Positions 25,330 through 34,178 of a stretch of DNA of 64,000 nucleotides are shown one piece after another (the stretch's first letter is position 1; each line of letters opens with the position of its first letter). The notes under the pieces are model-generated. The model worked only from the letters and a program-made list of their open reading frames with translations, was not told the DNA's origin and did no database searches. Both the position numbers and the translations under genes were made by a program. This DNA is from Microbacterium aurantiacum (GTDB taxonomy: Bacteria; Actinomycetota; Actinomycetes; Actinomycetales; Microbacteriaceae): NCBI RefSeq assembly GCF_021654035.1, contig NZ_JAJPDW010000006.1:62001-126000 (forward strand). The letters run 5' to 3'.

Positions 25330-26516
25330 GAACGGCCCTTCTTGGTTCGGGGAACGGTGCTCCAGATGAGGTCACCCTGAGGCGCATTCCCGGACTCCCA
25401 GGCGCGGGATCCGAGATACACCGCCACGACGTTGACGAAAGCCGCCAAGGGGACGGCGAACAGCGCGCCGGGGATGCCGGCGATCATCGCGCCGCCCGCG
25501 ACCACGAGGACGACGGCCAGCGGGTGGACCTTGACGGCGGCGCCCATGAGGATCGGCTGGAGGATGTGACTCTCCACCTGCTGCACGACCAGGACGACGA
25601 CGAGCATCCACAGCGCGATCCACGGCCCGTTGTACACGAGGGCGATGAACACCGCGATCGCCCCCGTGACGATCGCACCCACGAACGGGACGAACGCGCC
25701 GAGGAACACCAGTACCGCGATCGGGATCGCCAGCGGCACCCCGAGGAGGAACGCTCCGACACCGATGCCGACCGCGTCGATCGTGGCCACCAGAAGCTGG
25801 GTGCGCGCGTACATCACCACGGTCCGCCACCCCGCGCGTCCGGCACCGTCCACGGGACGGCGCGCGCGGCGGGGGAACAGGCGGAGGGTCCACTTCCAGA
25901 TACCGCCGCCGTCGGCGAGGAGGGTGATGAGGATGAACAGGGCCAGGAGCGCTCCGGCACCCACGTGCCCGATGGTCGTTCCGAATGCGAGTGCTCCCGA
26001 CCAGACGACGGAGGCCTGATCCTGCAGGAACTGCCATCCCTCGCCGAGGAGGTCGTCGATCTGCTGCGAGGTGAGGTGGAGAGGTCCGTCGATCAGGTAC
26101 TGCCGGAACCGCTCGAAGGCCTCCACGGTGCGCGTCTGCACCCGGGGCAGCTCCCGGCTGATCTGCCACACCACGAGCCAGACCAGCGCGGAGACGACGG
26201 CCATGGTCGTCAGGAGCGAGATCACGATCGCGAGCCAGCGCGGGAAGCGGTGGCGGAGCATGAGCGTGAAGAACGGCCACAGGAGGGCGCTCAACAGGAT
26301 CGCGACGAGGAGGGGGATCACCAGGAGCTTCAACTGGATGACGAGCCAGATGCCGACGCCGATGGCGGCGGCGATCAGCAGGAAACGCCAGGCGTAGGCG
26401 GTCGCGATGCGGAGACCTCGCGGAATCGAATCGGTGAGATCCGTGGAGACCACCCGACGTCGATCCCGGAAGGCGTCGAACAGCGAACCGCGCCGCGGGT
26501 CCTCGGAGCCGTCCAT
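25326..26516 (-). CDS. AI-2E family transporter (PF01594 type)
   Basis: A 396-residue membrane protein with about eight helices. It shows WRFLLIAAAIGVGIWLVIQL near the start, LLVAILLSALLWPFF, and the central FVPFVGAIVTGAIAVFIALVYNG block typical of the family. Members export autoinducer-2 or act as antiporters; the substrate here is unknown. The ATG at 26516 is 6 nt after a TAGACT box. ilvA overlaps its end. Confidence 0.9.
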   Translation of the reverse strand: MDGSEDPRRGSLFDAFRDRRRVVSTDLTDSIPRGLRIATAYAWRFLLIAAAIGVGIWLVIQLKLLVIPLLVAILLSALLWPFFTLMLRHRFPRWLAIVISLLTTMAVVSALVWLVVWQISRELPRVQTRTVEAFERFRQYLIDGPLHLTSQQIDDLLGEGWQFLQDQASVVWSGALAFGTTIGHVGAGALLALFILITLLADGGGIWKWTLRLFPRRARRPVDGAGRAGWRTVVMYARTQLLVATIDAVGIGVGAFLLGVPLAIPIAVLVFLGAFVPFVGAIVTGAIAVFIALVYNGPWIALWMLVVVLVVQQVESHILQPILMGAAVKVHPLAVVLVVAGGAMIAGIPGALFAVPLAAFVNVVAVYLGSRAWESGNAPQGDLIWSTVPRTKKGRS

Positions 26517-26522
26517 CCGGCC

Positions 26523-26528
26523 AGTCTA
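26523..26528 (-). promoter_or_regulatory. Leaderless -10 box (TAGACT) of the AI-2E transporter-ilvA unit
   Basis: TAGACT, 6 nt, then the ATG at 26516. Confidence 0.5.
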
Positions 26529-26579
26529 AGCGCGCCGCATACCGGATCAGACATGCGCCCTTGCCCCGCGGGCGGTTGC

Positions 26580-26585
26580 TAGCGT
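26580..26585 (+). promoter_or_regulatory. Leaderless -10 box (TAGCGT) of the 26592 gene
   Basis: TAGCGT, 6 nt, then the GTG at 26592. Confidence 0.45.
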
Positions 26586-26591
26586 GAAGCC

Positions 26592-27503
26592 GTGCCTCGC
26601 AGATCCGTCGTCGCGCTCGTCGTGAGCGGCGCCGTCGCGCTCGCGATCACCGGAGCCGTCCTCCTTGCCGTCCTGCCGCCGCGTGCGGAGACGGCTGAGG
26701 ACACCGCGCAGGCGTTCGCGGAGGCGCTGATCGCCGCAGACGGTCCCGCGGCCGTCGCGCTCGTCGTCGATCCTCCGGCGGCCGCCTCCCTCGCCGTCGA
26801 GGCGCTCGACGGCGCCTCCGCGGTGGACACCGCAGAGGTCGTGCTCATCGAGCAGACGGCCGAGCGGGCGACGTTCGATCTCACTCTCGGCCTGGCCGGG
26901 GACACCGCGACAGCCCGCCTGGTGCTCGTCGACGACGGCGACCGGTGGCGGGTCGCCGACGGGATGTGGGGCGTGCTGCGCGTGGAGACGACGCGCGGAG
27001 ACGCCGTGCGTGTGGGAGGGGCTCGTGTCCCCGCCCCCGGGGAGGTGTCGCTCCTGCCCGGCCTCTACCCGGTGACGGCGGACCCCGAGGACCTCTTGGA
27101 CGGGGCGACCGAGGCGGCGGTGTTCCCCGGGACGGATCAGGATGTCGCGATCGAGGCGATCCCGACCGAGGCGGCCCTCGAAGCCGCCCAGGGGGCGATC
27201 GCGGACTATGCCGCGGCCTGCACGGTCCCGGCGACGAGCACCCCCGCGAACTGCGGGATGCGCATCCCGTGGCCCGCGGACCTCGTCGCGCTCGACGACC
27301 TGCGGTTCCGCATCGACCGGATGCCGCGCGTGGAGGACCTCGACGCCGACACGTTCGTCGCGTCGGGCGGTGTGCTCATCGTCACCGCACGCGGCACCGA
27401 CCGCGAGGGTGCTCCGCGGGACGTCACCTATCGCTCGGACACCTGGACGCTCCGCGGATCGTTCGCCGTCGGATCGGACGGCATCACCCTCACCGTGTGG
27501 TGA
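26592..27503 (+). CDS. Membrane-anchored exported protein, unknown function
   Basis: A 303-residue protein with an N-terminal anchor or signal (VVALVVSGAVALAITGAVLLAVLPP) and an acidic extracellular region. It reads as two to three small domains: one with FAEALIAADGPAAVALVVDPP, a middle one around LLPGLYPVT, and a C-terminal part with two close cysteines (AACTVPATSTPANCGMRIPWP). I recognise no family beyond this general layout of actinobacterial surface proteins. It converges on lemA. Confidence 0.75.
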   Translation: MPRRSVVALVVSGAVALAITGAVLLAVLPPRAETAEDTAQAFAEALIAADGPAAVALVVDPPAAASLAVEALDGASAVDTAEVVLIEQTAERATFDLTLGLAGDTATARLVLVDDGDRWRVADGMWGVLRVETTRGDAVRVGGARVPAPGEVSLLPGLYPVTADPEDLLDGATEAAVFPGTDQDVAIEAIPTEAALEAAQGAIADYAAACTVPATSTPANCGMRIPWPADLVALDDLRFRIDRMPRVEDLDADTFVASGGVLIVTARGTDREGAPRDVTYRSDTWTLRGSFAVGSDGITLTVW

Positions 27504-27536
27504 GGCGCCGACGACGGAGCGGGTTCCCCGGACGGC

Positions 27537-28106
27537 TCAGAACTGCACGCGAGGAGGCTCGGAGATCGCCGCCCCGTCGACCACCTCGAAGAACTCCCGC
27601 TCGTGGAAGCCCAGGTTGCGGGCGAAGAGGTTGTTCGGGAACACCTTGATCTTCGTGTTCAGTTCGCGCACGCCGCCGTTGTAGAAGCGGCGCGACGCCT
27701 GGATCTTGTCCTCGGTGTCCACGATCGCCTGCTGGAGCTGGAGAAAATTCTGGCTCGCCTGGAGCTGCGGATAGGCTTCCGCGACCGCGAACAGCGACTT
27801 CAGCGCCTGTTGCATGTGACCCTCGGCGACACCCGCATCCGCCGGGCCCGACGCGGACAGCGTCTCGGCGCGCGCGCGTGTGACGTTCTCGAAGACGGCC
27901 TTCTCGTGGGCGGCGTACCCCTTCACCGCCTCGATCAGATTCGGGAGGAGATCGGCCCGGCGCTTCAGCTGGACCGTGATGTCGCTCCACGCCTCGTCGA
28001 CGCGCACGTTGAGCTGGACCAGCGAGTTGTAGGTCGCCCACAGATAGATGCCGGCGATGACGACGAGCGCCACCACGATCAGCACGGGGATCAGCCATTC
28101 CCACAT
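27537..28106 (-). CDS. lemA: LemA family protein
   Basis: A 189-residue LemA protein: an N-terminal membrane helix (LIPVLIVVALVVIAGIYLW) followed by a long helical domain. Family motifs are YNSLVQLNVRVDEAWSDI, VQLKRRADLLPNLIEAVKGYAAHE and the C-terminal FARNLGFHEREFFEV. Cellular role unknown. LemA is often next to a TPM-domain or M48 protease gene; neither is here. The ATG follows a GGAG sequence. Confidence 0.92.
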   Translation of the reverse strand: MWEWLIPVLIVVALVVIAGIYLWATYNSLVQLNVRVDEAWSDITVQLKRRADLLPNLIEAVKGYAAHEKAVFENVTRARAETLSASGPADAGVAEGHMQQALKSLFAVAEAYPQLQASQNFLQLQQAIVDTEDKIQASRRFYNGGVRELNTKIKVFPNNLFARNLGFHEREFFEVVDGAAISEPPRVQF

Positions 28107-28188
28107 AGCGCGAGACTCCGTTCGAGGTTTCCCTTCATCCTAGTCAGGCGCTTCTCGGGCCCGAAGTGCGCGGCACGACTCCCAGCCG

Positions 28189-29499
28189 TTACCCACCGAG
28201 GACGCGCTCGATGTAGGGGTTGGCGAACACCCGGTGAGGATCCCACTGGTCGCGCACCGCGACGAAGTCGGCGAACCGGGGGTACCGCGATGCCAGCACC
28301 GCCGCATCCTGCGCGTGCATCTTCCCCCAGTGCGGGCGACCACCCTCGGCGAGAAGGATCTCCTCGACGGCGTCGAAGTAGGCGCCGGGATCCTCCCGCC
28401 AATAGCGATGCACGGCGATGTAGCCGCTCTCGCGCCCGTGCGAGGTCGACATCCACGCCGCATCCGCGGCGGCCGTGCGCACCTCGATCGGGAAGGAGAT
28501 CCGCCATCCGCGCCGCCGGATCAGATCACGCACCGCCTCGAACGCGGGCACGAGCCGCTCGATCGGGACGGCGTACTCCATCTCCGCGAAGCGGACCGAC
28601 CGACGGGTCGCGAACACCGCCGCGGAGGCGTCGGAGAAGTCCCTGCCACCCCACGCCCGCGTCGACACACGGTTGAGGGAGGGGACGCTCGCGGGAAGCA
28701 GCGCTCCCGTCGCGCACGCCGCCCGGTGGAGCACCCCGCCGACCACGACGTCCTCGAGGAACCGCGCTCCGGCCGACAGCGGGCGGGTGGGCGTGTCAGC
28801 GGGGTGCCGCTGCTGGGACTTCGTCAGCGCGAGGTCCGTTCCCGGGAACCAGTAGAACTCGAAGTGGTCGTCCCGCTCGGAACGTCCGGCGAGGTCGTCG
28901 CAGACCTCCTGCAGGGGCTCGGGGCGCTCCTGCGCGGCCAGCACGAACGCCGGGACGCACCGCAGCGTCACCTCGACGATGACACCGAGGGCGCCCAGCG
29001 AGACGGCGACCGCATCGAGCAGTTCTCCGTCCTCCTCCGTGATCGTGACCCGTTCGCCGTCGGCGGTGACGAGGGTCATCCCGGCGACCTGGCTCCCCAG
29101 ACCCCCGAACCGGATGCCGGTGCCGTGGGTGCCCGTGCTGATGGCGCCGGCGAGGCTCTGCCGATCGATGTCACCGAGGTTCTCCATCGCGAGACCGTAC
29201 GGCGCGAGGAGCGCCGGGATGCGGTGGAGGCGCGTGCCCGCGGCGAAGGTCGCGAGGCCCCGTCCTCGGTCCACGTCGACGAGCCCCGAGAGTTCGTCGA
29301 GATCCAGCAGGATGTCGGGGGCGAGGGCGATCGCCGAGAAACTGTGACCGGCGCCCACCGCCTTCACACGCAGTCCGCGCCGGGCCGCGGCATCGACCGC
29401 GCGGCGCACCGCGTCCACCGACGGCGGACGCTCGACGCGACGGGGGCGCACCTGCTCGGTGCGACCCCAGTTCTGCCAGCGACCACCGGGGCGCGTCAT
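28189..29499 (-). CDS. FAD-linked oxidase of the D-arabinono-1,4-lactone oxidase family
   Basis: A 436-residue flavoprotein. The FAD-binding PCMH-type domain comes first (WGRTEQVRPRRVERPPSVDA, VKAVGAGHSFSAIA, then GAISTGTHGTG with the covalent-type motif GHSFS). The C-terminal ALO domain has FEFYWFPGTDLALTKSQQ, PIEVRTAAADAAWMSTSHGR and GGRPHWGKMH. Members oxidise sugar lactones or alditols; the substrate is not clear. The ATG at 29499 overlaps the upstream gene by 4 bp. A much longer open frame upstream is a shadow of that gene. Confidence 0.9.
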   Translation of the reverse strand: MTRPGGRWQNWGRTEQVRPRRVERPPSVDAVRRAVDAAARRGLRVKAVGAGHSFSAIALAPDILLDLDELSGLVDVDRGRGLATFAAGTRLHRIPALLAPYGLAMENLGDIDRQSLAGAISTGTHGTGIRFGGLGSQVAGMTLVTADGERVTITEEDGELLDAVAVSLGALGVIVEVTLRCVPAFVLAAQERPEPLQEVCDDLAGRSERDDHFEFYWFPGTDLALTKSQQRHPADTPTRPLSAGARFLEDVVVGGVLHRAACATGALLPASVPSLNRVSTRAWGGRDFSDASAAVFATRRSVRFAEMEYAVPIERLVPAFEAVRDLIRRRGWRISFPIEVRTAAADAAWMSTSHGRESGYIAVHRYWREDPGAYFDAVEEILLAEGGRPHWGKMHAQDAAVLASRYPRFADFVAVRDQWDPHRVFANPYIERVLGG

Positions 29500-30716
29500 G
29501 CGAACGACCGTCCCTCTCCGCGGTAGGTCGGCACCTCGCCGACGACCCGGCCCTCCGAGACGACCTGCAGTCGCTCGGCGTGCTCGCACAGCTCTCCGCT
29601 CTTGGCGTGGCGGAACCACACGCGCGAGCCGACGCGCAGGGATGCCGTCCCCCGCCCCGCGACAGGGGTCTGGACCTCCCCCGCGCCCTCCCGAGGGAGG
29701 AGATGGAGGCCGCTCGGCCACACCGGGGTCGGGAGCCGCGAGGCTCCCGCAGGCCCCGACGCCACCCACCCGCCACCGGACGCCGTGACGACGCCCGGTG
29801 TCGGCATCCGCACGACGTCGACGGCGAAGGCGGAGGCGGGCGCGGGACGGAAGCGGCGGTAGCCGTCGAAGAGATGACCGGCGAGCAGTCCGCTCCCCGC
29901 GGTCACCTCGGTCACAGCGGTGTCGGCTGCCGATGTCTCCAGCGACCCGGTGCCGCCGGCGTTGACGAATTCCAGCGGCGCCGCCGCCGCGACCGCGGCG
30001 ACCACCGCCGCGCGTCGTTCCCGCAGCTCTGCGACGCTTCGACGCTGCATCCACCGGATCGCCGCCGAACCGGCATCCGCGACACCCGCCACCTGCGCCT
30101 CGTACATCATCACGCCGACGAGCCGGAACCCCGGCCGCGCGACCACGGCCCGCGCCAACCGCCCCGCCTCGGCCGGCTCGTGGACGGGCGAGCGCCGCAC
30201 GCCCACGTGGCCGAGCGCGGGCGCGCGCCACGACGCGTCCACGTCGATCGCGAGACGGATCTCCGGGCGCGCCGTCGGTGGCACCACCGCGTCGATGAGG
30301 TCGAGCTGTGCCTCGTCGTCGATCATCAGCGTGATCTTCGCGGCGGCGTCCGGGTCGCCCGCGAGCCGGGCGAGGGCCGTGCGATCCGCTGTCGGATACC
30401 CCAGCACGATGTCGTCGTGGGATTCGGCGAGCCACAGCGCTTCGGCCAGCGAGTACGCGAGGAGCCCGCGGTACCCCGGGAGCGCCAGCACGGCGTCGAG
30501 GATGTCGCGGGAGCGGACGGACTTCGTCGCGACCCGGACGGGCACCCCCGCCGCACGGACGACGAGATCCAGCGCGTTGTGCCGGAGGGCGCCCAGGTGC
30601 ACCGCCGCCACAGGGGCGGGAAGCGCGTCCACCGCACGGGTGAGGTCCGCCCAATAGCGCGGGGGGTCCTCCCACACCGGGTCAGCGGATGCCGCGGCGT
30701 CGAGGTCGAGTCTCAT
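29496..30716 (-). CDS. Alanine racemase-N type PLP enzyme (D-threonine aldolase/amino acid deaminase-like)
   Basis: A 406-residue type III-fold PLP enzyme. VRVATKSVRSRDILDAVLAL carries the PLP lysine near residue 69; MMYEAQVAGV, FVNAGGTGSLETSA and TEVTAGSGLLAGHLFDGYR bind the cofactor phosphate. The C-terminal domain ends in WFRHAKSGELCEHAERLQVV with metal-ligand-type His and Cys as in D-threonine aldolase/D-serine dehydratase relatives. The exact reaction is not certain. The ATG at 30716 is preferred over a GTG three codons upstream. The stop overlaps the FAD oxidase start, so the two are co-translated. Confidence 0.85.
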   Translation of the reverse strand: MRLDLDAAASADPVWEDPPRYWADLTRAVDALPAPVAAVHLGALRHNALDLVVRAAGVPVRVATKSVRSRDILDAVLALPGYRGLLAYSLAEALWLAESHDDIVLGYPTADRTALARLAGDPDAAAKITLMIDDEAQLDLIDAVVPPTARPEIRLAIDVDASWRAPALGHVGVRRSPVHEPAEAGRLARAVVARPGFRLVGVMMYEAQVAGVADAGSAAIRWMQRRSVAELRERRAAVVAAVAAAAPLEFVNAGGTGSLETSAADTAVTEVTAGSGLLAGHLFDGYRRFRPAPASAFAVDVVRMPTPGVVTASGGGWVASGPAGASRLPTPVWPSGLHLLPREGAGEVQTPVAGRGTASLRVGSRVWFRHAKSGELCEHAERLQVVSEGRVVGEVPTYRGEGRSFA

Positions 30717-30750
30717 CGGACCCACCCTAGAGCCGCAGACCTCCCGAGTG

Positions 30751-30824
30751 TGCCCCCGGTGGGACTCGAACCCACACTGCAGCGATTTTAAGTCGCCCGC
30801 CTCTGCCGATTGGGCTACGGGGGC
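30751..30824 (-). tRNA. tRNA with anticodon UAA (Leu UUA-type), short variable loop
   Basis: A full 74-nt cloverleaf: acceptor GCCCCCG/CGGGGGC, D arm closed by GCC/GGC, anticodon stem GGCGA/TCGCT, loop CTTAAAA (anticodon TAA), variable loop GCAGT, T stem GTGGG/CCCAC with TTCGAGT, discriminator A. CCA is not encoded. The anticodon reads UUA (Leu), but bacterial tRNA-Leu normally has a long variable arm and this has only 5 nt, so the identity is tentative. Confidence 0.88.
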
Positions 30825-30853
30825 GCCGGCGCACCGACGCCGTCACGCTCCCC

Positions 30854-32293
30854 TCAGCGTCCCGCGGCGGCGGCGGCCTTGTCGGCCTCGACCTTCTCGG
30901 GCTGATCGGCGATCTTCCCCTGCTCGCGGGGCTCGGCGGGCGGCGTCACCGCGGGCTGGGCCGGCCTCGGACGGGCCGCGAACTCCTCGAAGACGTAGCG
31001 CGGGTTCTGGACCGTGGAGAGGTTCACGATGTCGCGACCAAGCCAGAAGTTGTTCCACCAGCCCCACAGGACGCGGAACTTCCGCTCCCACGAGGGCATC
31101 GCCAGGCCGTGGTAGCCGCGGTGCGCGAACCATGCCGGAAGCCCCTTGATCGCGATCTTGCCGGACTGGAACACCCCGATGCCGAGGCCGAGACCGGCCA
31201 CCGCGCCGAGGTTCTTGTGGACGTACTCCTTCGGCTCCTCGCCGCGCAGGACCGCGACGAGGTTCTTCGCGAGCAGCTTCGCCTGGCGCACCGCGTGCTG
31301 GGCGTTGGGCACGCAGTAGCCGCCGACCCCACCGCCGGAGAGATCCGGGACCGCGGCGACGTCGCCCGCGGCCCATGCTCCCTCGAGGGGCGCCTCCGCC
31401 GTGCCGACCCGCAGGTCCGCGCGCGCACGGATGCGACCGCGCTCTTCGACGGGCAGGTCCCCGCCGCGCACGACCGTCGGGTTCGCCATGACGCCGGCGG
31501 TCCAGATGATCAGGTCGCTGGGGATCGTCTCCCCGGTGGACAGCTCGATGTTGCCGTCGATCGCTCCGGTGACCTGGGTGTCCAGGTGGACCGCCGCACC
31601 ACGCTCGGCGAGGTTCTTCAGCACCCACTCGCTCGTCTTCAGCGACACCTCGGGCATGATGCGCCCCATCGCCTCGACGAGGTGGAAGTGCGTGTCCTCG
31701 AAACGCAGCTCGGGGTACTTCTTCAGGAGAGCAGAGGCGTAGGACCGCAGCTCGGCGAAGACCTCGATTCCGGCGAAACCGCCTCCGACGACGACGACGG
31801 TGAGGAGGCGGTCGCGCTCCGGACCCGCCGGGACGAGCGCGGCCTTGTCGAAGTTCGCCGTCAGACGGTCGCGGATGGCGACGGCCTCCTCGATCGTCTT
31901 CAGACCGATCGCGTTGTCGGCGATCCCCGGGATGGGGAACGTGCGGGAGACGGCGCCGGCGGTGACGACGATCTGGTCGTACCGGACCTGGTAGGGCTCC
32001 CCCACCGACGGGGTGATCGTGGCGGTCTTGTCGGCGTGGGTGATGCCGGTGACCTTGCCCGCGACGACCTTCGTCTTGGAGAGGTGCCGACGCAGCGCCA
32101 CCACCGAGTGGCGCGCCTCGATGGAGCCGGCGGCGACCTCGGGGAGGAAGGGCTGGTAGGTCATGTAGGGCAGCGGGTCGACGATGGTGACCTCGGCTTC
32201 GCCCTTGCGCAGATGCTTCTCGAGCTTCCACGCCGTGTAGAAGCCCGCATATCCGCCGCCGACGATCAGGATCTTGGGCACAGTGTTCGTCAC
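30854..32293 (-). CDS. ndh: Type II NADH:quinone oxidoreductase
   Basis: Membrane-associated, non-proton-pumping NADH dehydrogenase feeding the quinone pool. The 479-residue protein has the FAD-binding GGGYAGFYTAWKLEKHLR at the start, the NADH-binding VVVVGGGFAGIEVFAELR (near residue 170) and AAGDVAAVPD. The C-terminal membrane-binding part (LPAWFAHRGYHGLAMPSWE, FWLGRDIVNLS) is followed by a low-complexity Ala/Pro/Glu tail. The ATG at 32293 is used. It lies just downstream of the mycosin-like protease gene on the same strand. Confidence 0.92.
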   Translation of the reverse strand: MTNTVPKILIVGGGYAGFYTAWKLEKHLRKGEAEVTIVDPLPYMTYQPFLPEVAAGSIEARHSVVALRRHLSKTKVVAGKVTGITHADKTATITPSVGEPYQVRYDQIVVTAGAVSRTFPIPGIADNAIGLKTIEEAVAIRDRLTANFDKAALVPAGPERDRLLTVVVVGGGFAGIEVFAELRSYASALLKKYPELRFEDTHFHLVEAMGRIMPEVSLKTSEWVLKNLAERGAAVHLDTQVTGAIDGNIELSTGETIPSDLIIWTAGVMANPTVVRGGDLPVEERGRIRARADLRVGTAEAPLEGAWAAGDVAAVPDLSGGGVGGYCVPNAQHAVRQAKLLAKNLVAVLRGEEPKEYVHKNLGAVAGLGLGIGVFQSGKIAIKGLPAWFAHRGYHGLAMPSWERKFRVLWGWWNNFWLGRDIVNLSTVQNPRYVFEEFAARPRPAQPAVTPPAEPREQGKIADQPEKVEADKAAAAAGR

Positions 32294-32315
32294 GGTGGGA
32301 AGTACTCCTCGGGTG

Positions 32316-33617
32316 TCAGCGGCTCGGCGTCCGGGACGCCAATCGGATGCGTCGGACAGCTGCAGTGACGCCGAGCGTGAACAGTATAGCGGTGGTGGTG
32401 AGAAGCGTCAGCGGAAGCGTCCCGTAGAGCACGGTCTCTCCCGTCGGGAGAAGGGGCGACACCGCGCGCCCCGCGGCATCCGCCGGAGGCAGCGGCTCGA
32501 TCTCCACCGGTTCGCTGGGCACGCTCGGGGCCGGCCCACTGTCGGCGCGTCGATAGAGCCGGATCCACTCCGTCAGGCTCCCCATCGGGTTCGCCGTCAC
32601 CGCGGGGACGTCGGCTCGCACGGCGGCGGCCGCGTCCACGAGGCCGCGACCGTAGAGCGGGTCCACCGGCTGCTCGGCGCCGGCGACCGGACGGGCGGTC
32701 GAGACGATCCGGTTGATGACGTTCGCCGCGTCGAGGTCGGGGTGAGCGGCGCGGACAAGGGCCGCGACACCCGCCACGATCGGCGCGGCACCGCTGGTGC
32801 CGTCCCAGACGACCACGCGTCCGTCCGCGGAGACCCCGAGCAGCCGTTCGCTGGGCGCCGCCACCCCGATGGTGATGCCCTGGGTGGACGCTTCCACGCT
32901 CGCTCGGCCTCGGGGGTCCACCCCGCCGACCGTGAGGACGCCCGGGATGGTCGCGGGCGCGCCGACGGCGGTGGTGCCGCTGCCGCGGTTGCCGGCGGCC
33001 ACGACGACGACGACGTCGTGCTCGAACGCGTACAGGAACGCGTCGTCCCAGCTCGGATCCCAGTCCGGGGTGTTGGTGGTGAGCGACATGTTGATCACGT
33101 CGGCCCCGTTGTCGACCGACCAGCGGATCGCCTCGGCGATCTGCTCCACGAACGGCACCGTCGCGGCCGAGCCGAAGCCGACCGACACGGCCATGAGCTC
33201 GGCCTCGGGCGCGACGCCGATCATTCCCGTTCCAGGTCCCGTCCCGCGTGCCGCCGCGAGCGAGGCCACCCAGCTGCCGTGATTGCCGTCGACGGCGCCG
33301 ATGGGAGTACGTCCGTCCGCCGACCCGATCCCGGACACGTCGGTGCCGGCGACGACGGCGCCCTGGAACTCCACCGGGCCGCGGCCGATGCCGGTGTCGA
33401 TGACGGCGATGCGCACGCCGGCTCCGCGGGTGGTCCGCCAGGCATCCTCGATCCCGTAGTCGGCGAGCCAGTACTGCGCGTCGCGGACAGGGTCCACGGA
33501 CGACGGAACGGGCGACGGGGTGGGGTCGGTCGCCGCGGACGCCGGTGCGACGCCGAGCGTGACGGCGAGTGCGGCCGCGGCCAGGCCGCCGCCGATCCGC
33601 CGCCCGAGCGCGATCAT
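32316..33617 (-). CDS. Mycosin-like subtilisin-family serine protease
   Basis: A 433-residue exported S8 protease anchored at its C-terminus. It has a signal peptide (GGGLAAAALAVTLGVAPASA), the catalytic Asp in RIAVIDTGIGRG, His in VDGNHGSWVAS, the oxyanion region VVAAGNRGSG, the Ser in DGTSGAAPIVAGVAALV, and a membrane helix near the end (LPLTLLTTTAILFTLGVTAA). This layout matches type VII secretion mycosins, but no ESX genes are in the window. The ATG at 33617 overlaps the DUF501 stop by 4 bp. Confidence 0.9.
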   Translation of the reverse strand: MIALGRRIGGGLAAAALAVTLGVAPASAATDPTPSPVPSSVDPVRDAQYWLADYGIEDAWRTTRGAGVRIAVIDTGIGRGPVEFQGAVVAGTDVSGIGSADGRTPIGAVDGNHGSWVASLAAARGTGPGTGMIGVAPEAELMAVSVGFGSAATVPFVEQIAEAIRWSVDNGADVINMSLTTNTPDWDPSWDDAFLYAFEHDVVVVVAAGNRGSGTTAVGAPATIPGVLTVGGVDPRGRASVEASTQGITIGVAAPSERLLGVSADGRVVVWDGTSGAAPIVAGVAALVRAAHPDLDAANVINRIVSTARPVAGAEQPVDPLYGRGLVDAAAAVRADVPAVTANPMGSLTEWIRLYRRADSGPAPSVPSEPVEIEPLPPADAAGRAVSPLLPTGETVLYGTLPLTLLTTTAILFTLGVTAAVRRIRLASRTPSR

Positions 33618-34129
33618 CCGCCCGGCGCCGGTTCTGCGCACACGCACACATCCGGCGACCAGGAGGACCGCTCCAGCGCGAGGTCGCCGATGGGGTTCAC
33701 ACCCGGGCCGGCGGCCAGCGCGTGGCCGGCGAGGGCGTGCAGGCACTTCACCCTCGTGGGCATCCCCCCGGCGGAGACGCCCTCGATCTCGGGAACGTCG
33801 CCGAAGAGGGTCCGATCCTCCAGATATGCGCGGTGCGCGGCCCGGTAGGCCTCGGCGACGCCCTCGTCGTGAAGCATCTCGGCGAACGCGGGCATCACCT
33901 GAGTCGCCTCGAGGGTCGACATCGCGGCCGTCGCCGCCGGATGGGTCAGATAGTAGAAGGTCGGGAAGGGCGTGCCGTCCGGGAGCCGCGGGGAGGTGGC
34001 CACCACCGTGGGATTTCCGCAGACGCAGCGTGCGGCGACACCGACGACGCCGCGCGCCGGGCGTCCGAGCTGCGCGCGGAGGACGACGAGGTCGCGGTCG
34101 CTCAGGGGTGCGAAGGGAGGCGTGGTCAC
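33614..34129 (-). CDS. DUF501 family protein
   Basis: A 171-residue protein of the DUF501 family. It shows LRAQLGRPARGVVGVAARCVCGNPTVVATSPRL-type sequence, FPTFYYLTHPAA, MSTLEATQVM and MPTRVKCLHALAGHALAAGPGVNPIGD. Function unknown; several conserved Cys and His residues hint at metal binding. The GTG at 34129 is 7 nt after a TACCCT box, suggesting a leaderless unit with the protease gene. Confidence 0.9.
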   Translation of the reverse strand: MTTPPFAPLSDRDLVVLRAQLGRPARGVVGVAARCVCGNPTVVATSPRLPDGTPFPTFYYLTHPAATAAMSTLEATQVMPAFAEMLHDEGVAEAYRAAHRAYLEDRTLFGDVPEIEGVSAGGMPTRVKCLHALAGHALAAGPGVNPIGDLALERSSWSPDVCVCAEPAPGG

Positions 34130-34136
34130 GTCTTCG

Positions 34137-34142
34137 AGGGTA
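34137..34142 (-). promoter_or_regulatory. Leaderless -10 box (TACCCT) of the DUF501-protease unit
   Basis: TACCCT, 7 nt, then the GTG at 34129. Confidence 0.4.
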
Positions 34143-34178
34143 GCTGGGGGCGCCGGCGTCGACGAACCCCGACGCGTG

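Noticed and set aside
32274-33848. A 524-codon + strand open frame
   Set aside because: It is antisense to the mycosin-like protease gene and consists of Arg/Asp/Gly-rich sequence without domains.
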